Shown: positions 1 through 8,653 of the stretch, one piece after another
How positions within the stretch are numbered: position 1 is the stretch's first letter
Layout: the number at the start of each line of letters is the position of its first letter
Assembly: GCF_015159595.1 (NCBI RefSeq)
Contig: NZ_CP063304.1
Span: 2,542,001-2,606,000, forward strand
DNA: 64,000 bases
DNA from: Blautia liquoris
GTDB taxonomy: Bacteria; Bacillota; Clostridia; Lachnospirales; Lachnospiraceae
Direction: 5' to 3'
Made by a program: the position numbers and the translations under genes
The notes under the pieces: generated by a model
Database searches by the model: none
Seen by the model: the letters and a program-made list of their open reading frames with translations, nothing else
What the model was told of the DNA's origin: nothing

Positions 1-162
1 TTATGTAAAAATACAAAGGGTATATCAACACCTTTTTCGTCAAATGCCCCCTCCTTACCCGAACCCACAAGAACAGGCTCTGGATATTTGTAAGGTGTCA
101 AATATGACTGTATCCTTGTATCATCTAATCCTAGCATTGTTCGGCTCCCCTTTCAAGTTGAT

Positions 163-202
163 AAAGCTGCTCCTGAAAGCAAAAATTTCCGGGAGCAGCT
201 TT
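163..202 (-). terminator. Hairpin terminator downstream of the solute-binding protein gene
   Basis: An 11-bp perfect inverted repeat (163-173 with 192-202, arms AAAGCTGCTCC/GGAGCAGCTTT) lies 10 bp past the stop codon of the minus-strand lipoprotein gene. The T-run after the stem is short in both directions, so strength is uncertain. I see no gene in bases 1-160. Confidence 0.6.
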
Positions 203-211
203 TGTGCAATG

Positions 212-1993
212 TCATTTTACTGTCTTCTCATCAAGCATCTTTAAGATATCGTCAAAATTATCATCCGTCTGACTTTTCACATCCTTAACATATTTTTCCC
301 ATGCTTTATCGTCGTTAATGTCATTTTCACCGATAATAAACTGATGAGCCAACTCTTTCACTCTGTTCTCGCATGTTCCCCCATATGACAGCTGAGCCTT
401 GGAGGTCTGTTCTTCCGCAGATAAATAAGTTACAGGAGGTCTGTCATAAGGTGCTACTGAATCTTCTCCGCCATTCACACTAGATTCAACCCAATATTTA
501 CCCTCATAATAATTATTTGTTTTGTTCCACCAGGGTTCAGGTAGTGAAGCCACATCAAGCATCGCGTTAAAATCAATCGGATTAAAAGGAATTCCCGTCC
601 TGCAGACAGAAGACGACATCAATCCATACTCAGCAGACTTCGTCGCAGGTGCTTCAGCATTCATAATCTCATCACTGAATTCCTTTTTTTCTCCATCTAT
701 CTTATATGTCTCACCTTCGATTCCCCAATTCATAAGCTGAACCATCTGATCGGAATACTGATAATCAATCATAGCGACCGTATATTCCGGATATTCTGTA
801 TCGGCACTGATATAAATTCCCATTCCATTATTTAATGACTTGCCTGCTTGTCTGGATCCCCACTTCCACGGCGTTCCATAATCCGCATCTTCAGGGAGAA
901 ACGCAAGTCCCCATTCCATCTTGTCATCTACTTTTGCGTTGTTCCAACTTGCTACAGACCCCGCCCATAATGTAGGGCAGATACCTCCTACATTGGTAGT
1001 TGCTTTTGTCTGACCCTGATTAAAATCAGCAGTCGCAAACTCCGGATCTATATATCCTTTTTCATATAAGCCATTCAGATACTGTAACATCGTTCTAAAG
1101 TTGTCTTCTAAAGGCCCATATGCCCAGTTCTTTCCATTGTAATACAGGCAGTCCCATGTATGAAAGATTCCGACAAATCCGCGATATAAAGGATAATCCT
1201 TTGTGTTATTAATCATAACATAATCCAGATTTAAAGAACCATCATCGATCTTTTTCTGCATATTCTCACATAGATTTGTGTATTCATCCAAAGTAGTCGG
1301 CGGTTCCCATCCATTTTCTTTGAGAAGATCAAAACGATAGGCAAATGCGGTAAAAGACTGTGCTCCTTGTATATCATCTGGATTGTAGAACCCATCCATA
1401 AAATAGTACATTGACCCGTCCTCATTTTTTGCAAAATCCTCTCCGCCATTCGTATCTTGCATATAATCTGGATAGTATACCATATAATCTGTATAGTCCG
1501 ATAAATTCAGTAACGTTCCATCCTCTCCGTATTCATTAACTGCCACTCCTTTTGTCACACTTGCAATATCCGGAACACGACCAGACTGTAATACTACCAA
1601 TTCATTTTCCGAATAATCCGTTGCCGGGGTTCTGGTCCATGTTATATCCAGTTTACATCCCAGATACTGTTCCATTCTTTTCTGCCATTCTTTTTGAATC
1701 ATGGTATCGTCTGAAGATTGTTGATACTCAGCAATACTGACTTCTAATTTAAGCGTATTGTCCGGAAGCTTGGGCAATTTCATACCATTACTTGCCGCAG
1801 TTGCACCGGCGTCTAATTTATCTTTGGAAGTAGCTGCCTGATCAGACGACGATGCGTTTGAGGTTTGAGTTTCTTTTGAGGTTTCTGCTTCTTTTTGATT
1901 TTTCCCTCCATTACCACAGCCTCCAAGCAAGCCTAAAGTCATAACTCCTGTCAGTGCAATTGAAACAAACCTTTTACCATTTTTCTTTTTCAT
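212..1993 (-). CDS. Extracellular oligosaccharide-binding lipoprotein (LplA-type family 1)
   Basis: This 593-residue protein is the substrate-binding subunit of an ABC importer anchored to the outer face of the membrane. It begins with a lysine-rich signal peptide ending in a lipobox (LGGC, cysteine near residue 26), followed by a Ser/Thr/Lys-rich linker to about residue 70 and a long family-1 solute-binding domain typical of LplA/YtcQ proteins that bind pectin-type oligosaccharides. An AAAGGGA ribosome site precedes the ATG. It is the last gene of a three-gene operon after two permeases. No ATPase is encoded here, as is usual for systems that borrow a shared MsmX-type ATPase. The substrate cannot be read from sequence; the neighbouring glycosidases suggest a plant or host oligosaccharide. 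Confidence 0.9.
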   Translation of the reverse strand: MKKKNGKRFVSIALTGVMTLGLLGGCGNGGKNQKEAETSKETQTSNASSSDQAATSKDKLDAGATAASNGMKLPKLPDNTLKLEVSIAEYQQSSDDTMIQKEWQKRMEQYLGCKLDITWTRTPATDYSENELVVLQSGRVPDIASVTKGVAVNEYGEDGTLLNLSDYTDYMVYYPDYMQDTNGGEDFAKNEDGSMYYFMDGFYNPDDIQGAQSFTAFAYRFDLLKENGWEPPTTLDEYTNLCENMQKKIDDGSLNLDYVMINNTKDYPLYRGFVGIFHTWDCLYYNGKNWAYGPLEDNFRTMLQYLNGLYEKGYIDPEFATADFNQGQTKATTNVGGICPTLWAGSVASWNNAKVDDKMEWGLAFLPEDADYGTPWKWGSRQAGKSLNNGMGIYISADTEYPEYTVAMIDYQYSDQMVQLMNWGIEGETYKIDGEKKEFSDEIMNAEAPATKSAEYGLMSSSVCRTGIPFNPIDFNAMLDVASLPEPWWNKTNNYYEGKYWVESSVNGGEDSVAPYDRPPVTYLSAEEQTSKAQLSYGGTCENRVKELAHQFIIGENDINDDKAWEKYVKDVKSQTDDNFDDILKMLDEKTVK

Positions 1994-2026
1994 CTTTTTC
2001 CCTTTCTGCCGTAAGGCTATGTTCTG

Positions 2027-2923
2027 TTAACCTTTTACAGCCCCGACCTGCATTCCCTGTGCAAAATACTTTTGCACAAATGGATACATCAGGAGAATAG
2101 GGCCAATCGTTGCAATTACACAGGCATATTGAACATTCAACTGGTTCATCTGCCCATTACTTATCATCTGCTGGGCATCCGACATATTGGCTGTCCCAGA
2201 TGTAAATACAATTTTTCGCAGCAGCATTTGAATCGGCTGCTTATCAGGATTCTTTATATATAGCAAAGCTTCATAATAACTATTCCAAACTCCAACAACA
2301 GAAAACAGGCCAAATGTAGCATATAACGCCTTTGACAGGGGTACATAAATTCTGGTAAGAATCTGTAACTCACTGGCTCCGTCAATTTTTGCTGCTTCTC
2401 TTATCTCAGAAGAAATTCCCTGATAAAATGACCTGTAAACAAATACATTATACGCAGAAACTGCATTCGGTAAAATCAGAGACCACCAGGTATCATATAG
2501 CCCCAGATTCTGAATCAACAGATATGTAGGAACAGTTCCTCCACTAAAAAACATTGTAATCAGCAAAAAAATGGAAAGAGGTTTGCGTAAAACAAACTCG
2601 GGCACCATCATGACGTAAGCAAGTAAAGAAGTCAGTACCAAACTAAAAAATGCTGACCCAAATGCAATGACTAATGTATTCCAATAGGCGCCGAATATAT
2701 TTTCTTCCTTAAACAGCAATTTATAGCCATCAAATATAAGCTCCTTTGGAAAAAAAGTAACCTGCCCTGTAGTAATCATCCTATTGCTGGACAGTGAAGT
2801 AGCAACCACATTGAGGAAAGGATATAAAAAGATGACAGACATCAGCAGCATAAATGCGGCCAGAACCACATCAACACTCTTACTTCCAATATGTATTTTA
2901 TTTTTATTCTGTTTGGTCAACAT
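2027..2923 (-). CDS. Sugar ABC transporter permease (LplC/YtcP-type, MalG side)
   Basis: This 298-residue membrane protein is one of two channel subunits of the importer. It has six predicted membrane segments, the first around residues 17-40, and the permease EAA loop (EAAKIDGASELQILTRIYVP, about residues 170-190) that docks the ATPase. The C-terminus (QKYFAQGMQVGAVKG) is characteristic of the LplC/YtcP group. It lies 12 bp after the partner permease and 33 bp before the binding lipoprotein, so the three are one transcript. The ATPase is absent and must be encoded elsewhere. Confidence 0.93.
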   Translation of the reverse strand: MLTKQNKNKIHIGSKSVDVVLAAFMLLMSVIFLYPFLNVVATSLSSNRMITTGQVTFFPKELIFDGYKLLFKEENIFGAYWNTLVIAFGSAFFSLVLTSLLAYVMMVPEFVLRKPLSIFLLITMFFSGGTVPTYLLIQNLGLYDTWWSLILPNAVSAYNVFVYRSFYQGISSEIREAAKIDGASELQILTRIYVPLSKALYATFGLFSVVGVWNSYYEALLYIKNPDKQPIQMLLRKIVFTSGTANMSDAQQMISNGQMNQLNVQYACVIATIGPILLMYPFVQKYFAQGMQVGAVKG

Positions 2924-2935
2924 ACTTTTTACCTC

Positions 2936-3895
2936 CTACCACAAACTATTGTCAGGATTGATCCTGCGTGTTATTGTATTGGCACCGAAAACTAAAACAA
3001 AACATATGATAGAAACAAATAAATTCACCGCAGTAGAATAAGAAAATTTTCCTTCAACGATACCTTTTTGATAAACAAATGTGCCAATCACCTCCAGTTC
3101 ACTCCGATTTGTGGAGTTTTGCATCAGCAATATTTTCGTATAGTCGCTGTTTAAAACATTACCCACATTCATGATCAAGAGAACTGTTGTTGTAGGCATT
3201 ATGGTAGGCCATACAATATTTTTAATTTTCTGCCATCGATTTGCTCCATCAATATTCGCAACATCATACAAGGTAGTATCAACATTAGATAAAGCCGACA
3301 GATATATAATAGATCCCCAGCCAATTCCCTGCCAGACAGCAGAGCCTATATACATAAGAAGAAAATATTTACTTCCATTGTTCATATCAACTCTTGCCAT
3401 TCCAAAAAGCTCTCTTACATCGTTAAACAATCCATTCACAGAGCCGAAACCATTTAACATAGAGCAGATAACTACGACAGATATAAAATGAGGAATATAG
3501 GAAATTGTCTGCACTGATTTTTTGTAGAAGTTACCTTTTAGTTCATTTAATAAGATTGCGAATATAATCGGAGCCGGGAATGTAAACAATAATGTAAGAC
3601 TCCCGACTTTAAGAGTATTCCAAAGAATTTGCATACTGTTAACATTTTTAAAGAAGGTAATGAAATTCTTAAATAACGGCTGCAGCCAGTCACTTCCTCT
3701 TATCCCTCTTGCTGATTTATAATTCTTAAAAGCTATTAATATTCCATACATTGGAACATATTTAAATATAATGACCGCCAAAACAGGCAGCAATGCCATC
3801 AGGACTAATGATCTCTGTTTCCATATGAGCTTCCAAAAATTGTCTCGGCTTCTCACAGTGGTATCTGCCATAGAATTTCTTTTTTCCCTTCTCAT
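2936..3895 (-). CDS. Sugar ABC transporter permease (LplB/YteP-type, MalF side)
   Basis: This 319-residue membrane protein is the other permease subunit and the first gene of the operon. It has a basic N-terminus, a first membrane segment at about residues 28-50 (MALLPVLAVIIFKYVPMYG), and the EAA loop (DVANIDGANRWQKIKNIVWP). The start is set by GGAGGAG six bases before the ATG. It diverges from the YesM-like kinase gene across a 245-bp gap, the usual arrangement when a YesMN system controls the neighbouring transporter. Confidence 0.92.
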   Translation of the reverse strand: MRREKRNSMADTTVRSRDNFWKLIWKQRSLVLMALLPVLAVIIFKYVPMYGILIAFKNYKSARGIRGSDWLQPLFKNFITFFKNVNSMQILWNTLKVGSLTLLFTFPAPIIFAILLNELKGNFYKKSVQTISYIPHFISVVVICSMLNGFGSVNGLFNDVRELFGMARVDMNNGSKYFLLMYIGSAVWQGIGWGSIIYLSALSNVDTTLYDVANIDGANRWQKIKNIVWPTIMPTTTVLLIMNVGNVLNSDYTKILLMQNSTNRSELEVIGTFVYQKGIVEGKFSYSTAVNLFVSIICFVLVFGANTITRRINPDNSLW

Positions 3896-4061
3896 AATTC
3901 GCTCCTCCGAATAATACTTTTCATCATTACCGTTTTATTATAAGTGTTATAATGCTTAAATAAAATGGAATTTTTGCAATATATATATGCATTTTTATAT
4001 TATATTTTGGGGTTTAAAGATAGAGTATATACTTTATTCAGCTTTTTATGTATTTTTTACA

Positions 4062-4090
4062 TGTTCATCGAGAAAGAATTATAGTATAAT
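4062..4090 (+). promoter_or_regulatory. Candidate promoter of the YesMN operon
   Basis: A perfect -10 hexamer TATAAT (4085-4090) lies about 50 bp before the kinase start, with a weak -35-like TGTTCA 17 bp upstream (4062-4067). The call rests on sequence only. Confidence 0.45.
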
Positions 4091-4140
4091 GCTAGATGAT
4101 GTGTGGGTTATTACATGATTCACCTTTTAAAGGAGTGCAA

Positions 4141-5955
4141 ATGAAAAAGGAAAAGAAAACCATATTAATTTCTCTTTCAAAACATTTTAAAATAGTCATA
4201 ATCTTATTCTCAATATGCACGATAATAATCTCACTTTATAGTACTCTTCGATATTTTAAATTTCAAAACGCCTATATTGAGAAAAGTCTCGATTATTATT
4301 CAAACCAACTGGTAAAATCCGTTACGGAAGCATATACAAGTTACGAAAATATTTCTTATAATATAGCGTATAGTAAAAATGTTCATGATTACCTTACAAG
4401 CACAACCTCGGGAGATAGTTACACGTCTTATCAATCTCTGAGGGATCAGCTAAGCAATGCAAGGATGTTAAGTCCTTATATTGTAGATATAGCTCTATAC
4501 GGAAATGACAGGAGATTTGTATCCCTTTGCGGCGCTATAGAAAATTATGAAGATATGGCAAAGTCAATCTCTGACACACATTTTTCATTTCGTTCGTTAG
4601 GAATCGCACAAATAAATATGGCAAAGTGTCATATCATGTCAATTCCAATCTATTCGCTTGAAGGTAATCAGGATAATTATTTAGGTCTTTTGTTTTTGTC
4701 TATTGATGTCAATAGCCTTTTAGATAACAACATTAATTCAAATAACAACCAATACAATCCTCAGATCATCTTTACCCATGAAGACCAGCTGATCTATGGC
4801 TCAAAATCTATATATCATTCCCTGGAAACTAAAAACACACCACCTAAAAAAGAGACAAGCTTAGATAGAAAGTATGTAATAAACGAATATACCATTCCAA
4901 ACATCAATCATACTTTATATGTACTGATAAATAAGAGTATTGCGAATAAACAGTTATATGAAATTTCCAGGCAATTGCTTCTCTATATGATTTCCTTAAG
5001 TTTTATATTCTTTCTATTATTGTTTACCTTATATCACCCTTTGATTCGCTCGCTGAATCAATTGACTTCTTATATGAAGACGATTGCCGAAGGAGATCGA
5101 AGAATTTACCGAAAAGGATATGTCATCAAACAAGGGATCATCGCTTCGACGGAAATATATGATATACAAAGAGCATTCAAAAACATGATTGAACAAACAG
5201 AATTATTAAACCGCAAGATTTTCGACACGTATACACGAATGTATGAATTAGAAGATAACGCTCGAAAAACGGAAATTGCTTTTCTGAGAAGCCAAATCAA
5301 CCCGCATTTCTTATACAATACCTTGACAATGATTTGTGGTATGGCGGCTGAGAATGATACAGGCAAAATTATCTCCATTACCGAAGCATTGTCCAGAATA
5401 TATCGCTACAGTATCAAAGGTACAGAAAAAGTTCCGCTTAAAGAAGAAATGGAAATTGTGAAGAACTACCTGATGATACAAAAGGAAAGATTTGGGGATA
5501 GATTTCAAATTGAATATTCATTTTCAGAAAGCTCACTATATTGCATGATCCCTAGAATGATTATTCAACCTATAGTAGAAAACGCGATCGTGCATGGTTT
5601 GGAGAAAAGTTTAGAGCCAGGCAGATTATTAATCGGAGCCGGTTTAAATCCCAACTACGGATATCTGGCAATCTGGATCTATGATAACGGTGTGGGAATG
5701 TCATCTCAAAAGCTGGAATCGCTGCGGGAAAAAATTGCTTCATCACAGATCAATAACAGCAAAAACAATGGGGAATACAAGATTGCCAAAGACGCTCCAA
5801 TCAGTGACAGTATTGGTCTGCTAAATGTAAATAGCCGTATGGTCTTATATTACGGGACAAATTATACTCTGCTTCTCGATTCAGAGGAGGGTGTGGGGAC
5901 CAATGTGCAAATTCGTGTTCCATATGAAATGATGTTGGGGTCAAAAGTAATTTGA
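4141..5955 (+). CDS. YesM-family sensor histidine kinase
   Basis: This 604-residue membrane kinase is the sensor of a two-component system. It has an N-terminal membrane anchor (about residues 13-35), an extracellular sensor domain of about 240 residues, a second membrane segment near 275-300, a HAMP-like linker, a His_kinase domain with the phosphoacceptor in LRSQINPHFLYNTL, and a C-terminal ATPase domain with DNGVGMS. AAAGGAGTG directly before the ATG at 4141 decides the start; an in-frame ATG at 4096 lacks a site. The last residues (GSKVI) are encoded inside the end hairpin of an intergenic repeat that begins at 5936, so the natural C-terminus may have been changed. It forms an operon with the response regulator and an orphan binding lipoprotein. 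Confidence 0.93.
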   Translation: MKKEKKTILISLSKHFKIVIILFSICTIIISLYSTLRYFKFQNAYIEKSLDYYSNQLVKSVTEAYTSYENISYNIAYSKNVHDYLTSTTSGDSYTSYQSLRDQLSNARMLSPYIVDIALYGNDRRFVSLCGAIENYEDMAKSISDTHFSFRSLGIAQINMAKCHIMSIPIYSLEGNQDNYLGLLFLSIDVNSLLDNNINSNNNQYNPQIIFTHEDQLIYGSKSIYHSLETKNTPPKKETSLDRKYVINEYTIPNINHTLYVLINKSIANKQLYEISRQLLLYMISLSFIFFLLLFTLYHPLIRSLNQLTSYMKTIAEGDRRIYRKGYVIKQGIIASTEIYDIQRAFKNMIEQTELLNRKIFDTYTRMYELEDNARKTEIAFLRSQINPHFLYNTLTMICGMAAENDTGKIISITEALSRIYRYSIKGTEKVPLKEEMEIVKNYLMIQKERFGDRFQIEYSFSESSLYCMIPRMIIQPIVENAIVHGLEKSLEPGRLLIGAGLNPNYGYLAIWIYDNGVGMSSQKLESLREKIASSQINNSKNNGEYKIAKDAPISDSIGLLNVNSRMVLYYGTNYTLLLDSEEGVGTNVQIRVPYEMMLGSKVI

Positions 5956-6167
5956 CCCCTATGATACACGGATTGTTACGCTCTTCGAGCTCTCACAAGT
6001 CTCCGCTCCGCTTCGGTCCGTGCTAAACGAACATCCACTGGATGTTCAGCACCCTAAAAACATTCGAATTCCACCCTAATCGGGTTGCGTTCTCATGTTT
6101 TTACGGGTCCAAAGGTCATGTTTTTTCATGCGAGCATGAAACGCAGAACCTTTTGACCCTGGTATCA
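5936..6167. repeat. Structured intergenic repeat, copy A (about 232 bp)
   Basis: This stretch is nearly the reverse complement of 18188-18420. It starts with a 9-bp-stem hairpin (5937-5959, GGGGTCAAA/TTTGACCCC) and ends with TTTTGACCCTGGTATCA, so its ends carry inverted GGGTCAAAA-like sequences. Inside are several hairpins: CTCTTCGAG near 5981, GAACATCCACTGGATGTTC near 6039, and TTTTCATGC/GCATGAAA near 6125. No protein with coding character is seen. It lies between the kinase and the response regulator, in transcribed sequence. Confidence 0.85.
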
Positions 6168-6195
6168 TCAAATTACATAAGAGGGGATGTTGATT

Positions 6196-6972
6196 ATGTA
6201 TCAGGCAATTATTATCGATGACGAGAAATGGGTTATAAAAAGTTTAATTTCTACAATACGAGATCAACAATATTTTGAAATAACGGATGAATTCTACGAT
6301 GGTTTGTCCGGACTTAACTATATACGTTTAAACAAGCCGGAGCTTGCCTTTGTTGATGTGCGTCTTCCGGGCATAGGGGGACTGGAGCTTCTCCAAATTG
6401 CTCAGGAAGAAAAAATACCAACTCTTTTTATTATGATTAGTGGATATGCAGAATTTGCATATGCACAAAAAGCTATGTTTCATAATGCGATTGGTTATTG
6501 TCTCAAACCTTTTTCTAAAAACGAACTGATGGACTCCATGCAAAAGGCCTGCTCTCTCATTACAGGAAGGAAAGCTTGGAAAGGTGAGGAAGAAAAAGAC
6601 TGTAGTACGGATCCTTCTGATAAATTTAATCCCGAGCATCTGACCAGTTCACATAAATCCGTGCAAAAAATGATTGATTATACAGAGTCTCATTATCAGG
6701 AAGATATCTCAGTACAGGACGCTGCAAATTACTGTTCCCTTAACAGCAATTATGCCAGTCAATTATTTCACCAGGAGACCGGTATCACTTTTATAGGTCA
6801 CCTTACCAATCTGCGGATTTCACATGCAAAATGGCTGCTCATGTATACTGACCAAAATATCTACCTAATTGCTGCACAGGTTGGATTCAGTGATTATTTT
6901 TATTTTGCCAAAGTATTTAAAAAGATGACCGGAGATACTCCTACCCATTTTCGGAAAAATAATACTATTTAA
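6196..6972 (+). CDS. YesN-type response regulator with AraC DNA-binding domain
   Basis: This 258-residue protein has an N-terminal receiver domain (phosphoacceptor Asp in FVDVRLPGIGG, about residue 54) and a C-terminal AraC-type double helix-turn-helix (about 155-258). It is shorter than typical 500-residue YesN proteins because the middle region is missing. The ATG at 6196 is preferred because GAGGGG sits nine bases upstream; the ATG at 6187 touches that site. It is the partner of the kinase at 4141 despite the 240-bp repeat between them. It probably activates the divergent transporter and nearby glycosidase genes in response to an extracellular sugar. Confidence 0.92.
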   Translation: MYQAIIIDDEKWVIKSLISTIRDQQYFEITDEFYDGLSGLNYIRLNKPELAFVDVRLPGIGGLELLQIAQEEKIPTLFIMISGYAEFAYAQKAMFHNAIGYCLKPFSKNELMDSMQKACSLITGRKAWKGEEEKDCSTDPSDKFNPEHLTSSHKSVQKMIDYTESHYQEDISVQDAANYCSLNSNYASQLFHQETGITFIGHLTNLRISHAKWLLMYTDQNIYLIAAQVGFSDYFYFAKVFKKMTGDTPTHFRKNNTI

Positions 6973-6984
6973 CAGGAGGCAGCC

Positions 6985-8631
6985 ATGAATCCTTTTATAA
7001 ATAAAAAACTAATCCTTTTCCTGTGTCTGATTCTTTTTTTATCCGGTTGTGATTATAATACAGTTACAAGCACACTGCCAGATCAATCTGTGCTGCCAGA
7101 AACTTTGCAAAATCAATCTTTTGATCAGCATCTGGATATTAGTATCGGTTATTGGGATATAGAAAAAATGCTCAATGCATCGCACCCAGACGCCATAACC
7201 CAGTATATTGAGTCGCTTTTTAATGTTACATTTCATCCGATGTCTGTGACGTGGTCTAATTATAAGGACCGTTATCGAATTTTAAGCAGTACTCATAGTC
7301 TGCCCGATATATTCGCCACTCTGACATTGTCCTCTAACGATAATCATGATTCAGGTTCTTTTATTAATATGATTGAATCTAACTCTATCCGTGCTCTTCC
7401 CGAGGATATGTCATCTTACCCATTATTAAGCAACGTCCTGGCGCTTACCTCTTTTACCAAATATAAAGATGGGAACTATTATGCTATTCCTAGAAATTCA
7501 TTCACTGATCCTATCCTTGGATCAACCGATGCAGCCATGCTTGTACGACGGGATTGGATGGATACACTGGACATAAAAGATCCTCAATCTTTTGATGATT
7601 TTCTTTCTATGACATCTGCTTTTGTCCATGACGATCCAGATGGCAATGGAGCGGATGATACCATCGGTTATAATGTCAGCAATTTAACGGCACTTGGTAA
7701 ATGGCTGATACTGGGCATCTCTCCGGAATGTAACACATATGCCTGGATCTCTGAAGACGGACAATATATACCATCCTGGACCTCTGATAAATTTATGGAG
7801 GTTGTAAAATCTTATCGGAAACTCTATCAATCTGACAGCTTAGATCCGAATTTTTACAGCAAATCCCCACAAACAGTTCTGGAGGACTTTGCAAGCGGAC
7901 ATTTAGGTGCTTTGGAATACAAATCTTCGCCTTCTGCATTAATGGAATTAAAAGAGCGCTGGGATCAGCAAAATGATAAACCCTTTGAAACATGTGTCGA
8001 TGTACTTCCCATATTTCCTGCGTCGGACGGTATCCGCTATAGTAATTCCAGCAATATATTCTGGTCAGAATCCTATTTATCCTCGTCTGTGAGCGATGAA
8101 AAAGCAGAGCGTATACTATCTATCTTAGAATTTCTTCTTTCTGAAAATGGAAAAATGCTCTGTAAATACGGGATAGAAAATGTAGATTATGCTCTTAACG
8201 ATAACGGTAACTATACCTGCTTAATCGACACTAAAGGCGAAAATCTAAGTATTGTCCTCAAGAAAAAGTATCCCTCTCTTATGCTCTTTGAAACTTTAGC
8301 TGGATGGGGAAACGACTGGAAAGATTTTGAAAATAGTTCCCTTAATAATCTTCGTTATGGAAAACCATGTGTAGATCTCGCAAGGAAATCTGTCGAATGG
8401 TATCGTGACAATACAACGCAGTTAAAAAGAGATTATGTATTCCTAAACGCTCCGAAAGAATCTGTTGAGAGCCTGAACACCTCAGATGCGTTTCAGTCGT
8501 TTGTCAAATGCATTATAGGAGAGGATGATCCCGAACAAATGTGGAATCAGGTTCTTGCAGAAATGGATTCAAAGGGACTAAAAAATTATATCTCCATGCA
8601 AAACGAAAAGTATCGGGAACAGAAGGAGTAG
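6985..8631 (+). CDS. Orphan extracellular solute-binding lipoprotein, co-transcribed with YesMN
   Basis: This 548-residue lipoprotein has a short signal peptide with lipobox LSGC (cysteine at about residue 22) and a family-1 binding-protein fold. It contains a calcium-loop-like DDPDGNGADDTIGYN stretch (about 216-230) seen in many LplA-type proteins. It lies 12 bp after the response regulator behind an AGGAGG site, with no permease genes beside it. It may supply ligand to the divergent permeases as an alternative binding protein, or it may present ligand to the YesM sensor. The second role is inferred only from operon position. Confidence 0.87.
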   Translation: MNPFINKKLILFLCLILFLSGCDYNTVTSTLPDQSVLPETLQNQSFDQHLDISIGYWDIEKMLNASHPDAITQYIESLFNVTFHPMSVTWSNYKDRYRILSSTHSLPDIFATLTLSSNDNHDSGSFINMIESNSIRALPEDMSSYPLLSNVLALTSFTKYKDGNYYAIPRNSFTDPILGSTDAAMLVRRDWMDTLDIKDPQSFDDFLSMTSAFVHDDPDGNGADDTIGYNVSNLTALGKWLILGISPECNTYAWISEDGQYIPSWTSDKFMEVVKSYRKLYQSDSLDPNFYSKSPQTVLEDFASGHLGALEYKSSPSALMELKERWDQQNDKPFETCVDVLPIFPASDGIRYSNSSNIFWSESYLSSSVSDEKAERILSILEFLLSENGKMLCKYGIENVDYALNDNGNYTCLIDTKGENLSIVLKKKYPSLMLFETLAGWGNDWKDFENSSLNNLRYGKPCVDLARKSVEWYRDNTTQLKRDYVFLNAPKESVESLNTSDAFQSFVKCIIGEDDPEQMWNQVLAEMDSKGLKNYISMQNEKYREQKE

Positions 8632-8645
8632 TCCTTTCTGTTCCC
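8615..8645. terminator. Hairpin between convergent operons
   Basis: A 10-bp inverted repeat (GGGAACAGAA at 8615-8624 with TTCTGTTCCC at 8636-8645) spans the stop codon of the binding lipoprotein, just before the convergent fucosidase gene ends at 8654. There is no strong T-tract, so termination is plausible but weakly supported. Confidence 0.4.
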
Positions 8646-8653
8646 TGCTGTGA

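Noticed and set aside
44-244. A short plus-strand reading frame at the left edge
   Set aside because: It runs through the terminator hairpin and the end of the opposite-strand lipoprotein gene and has no ribosome site or recognisable protein features.
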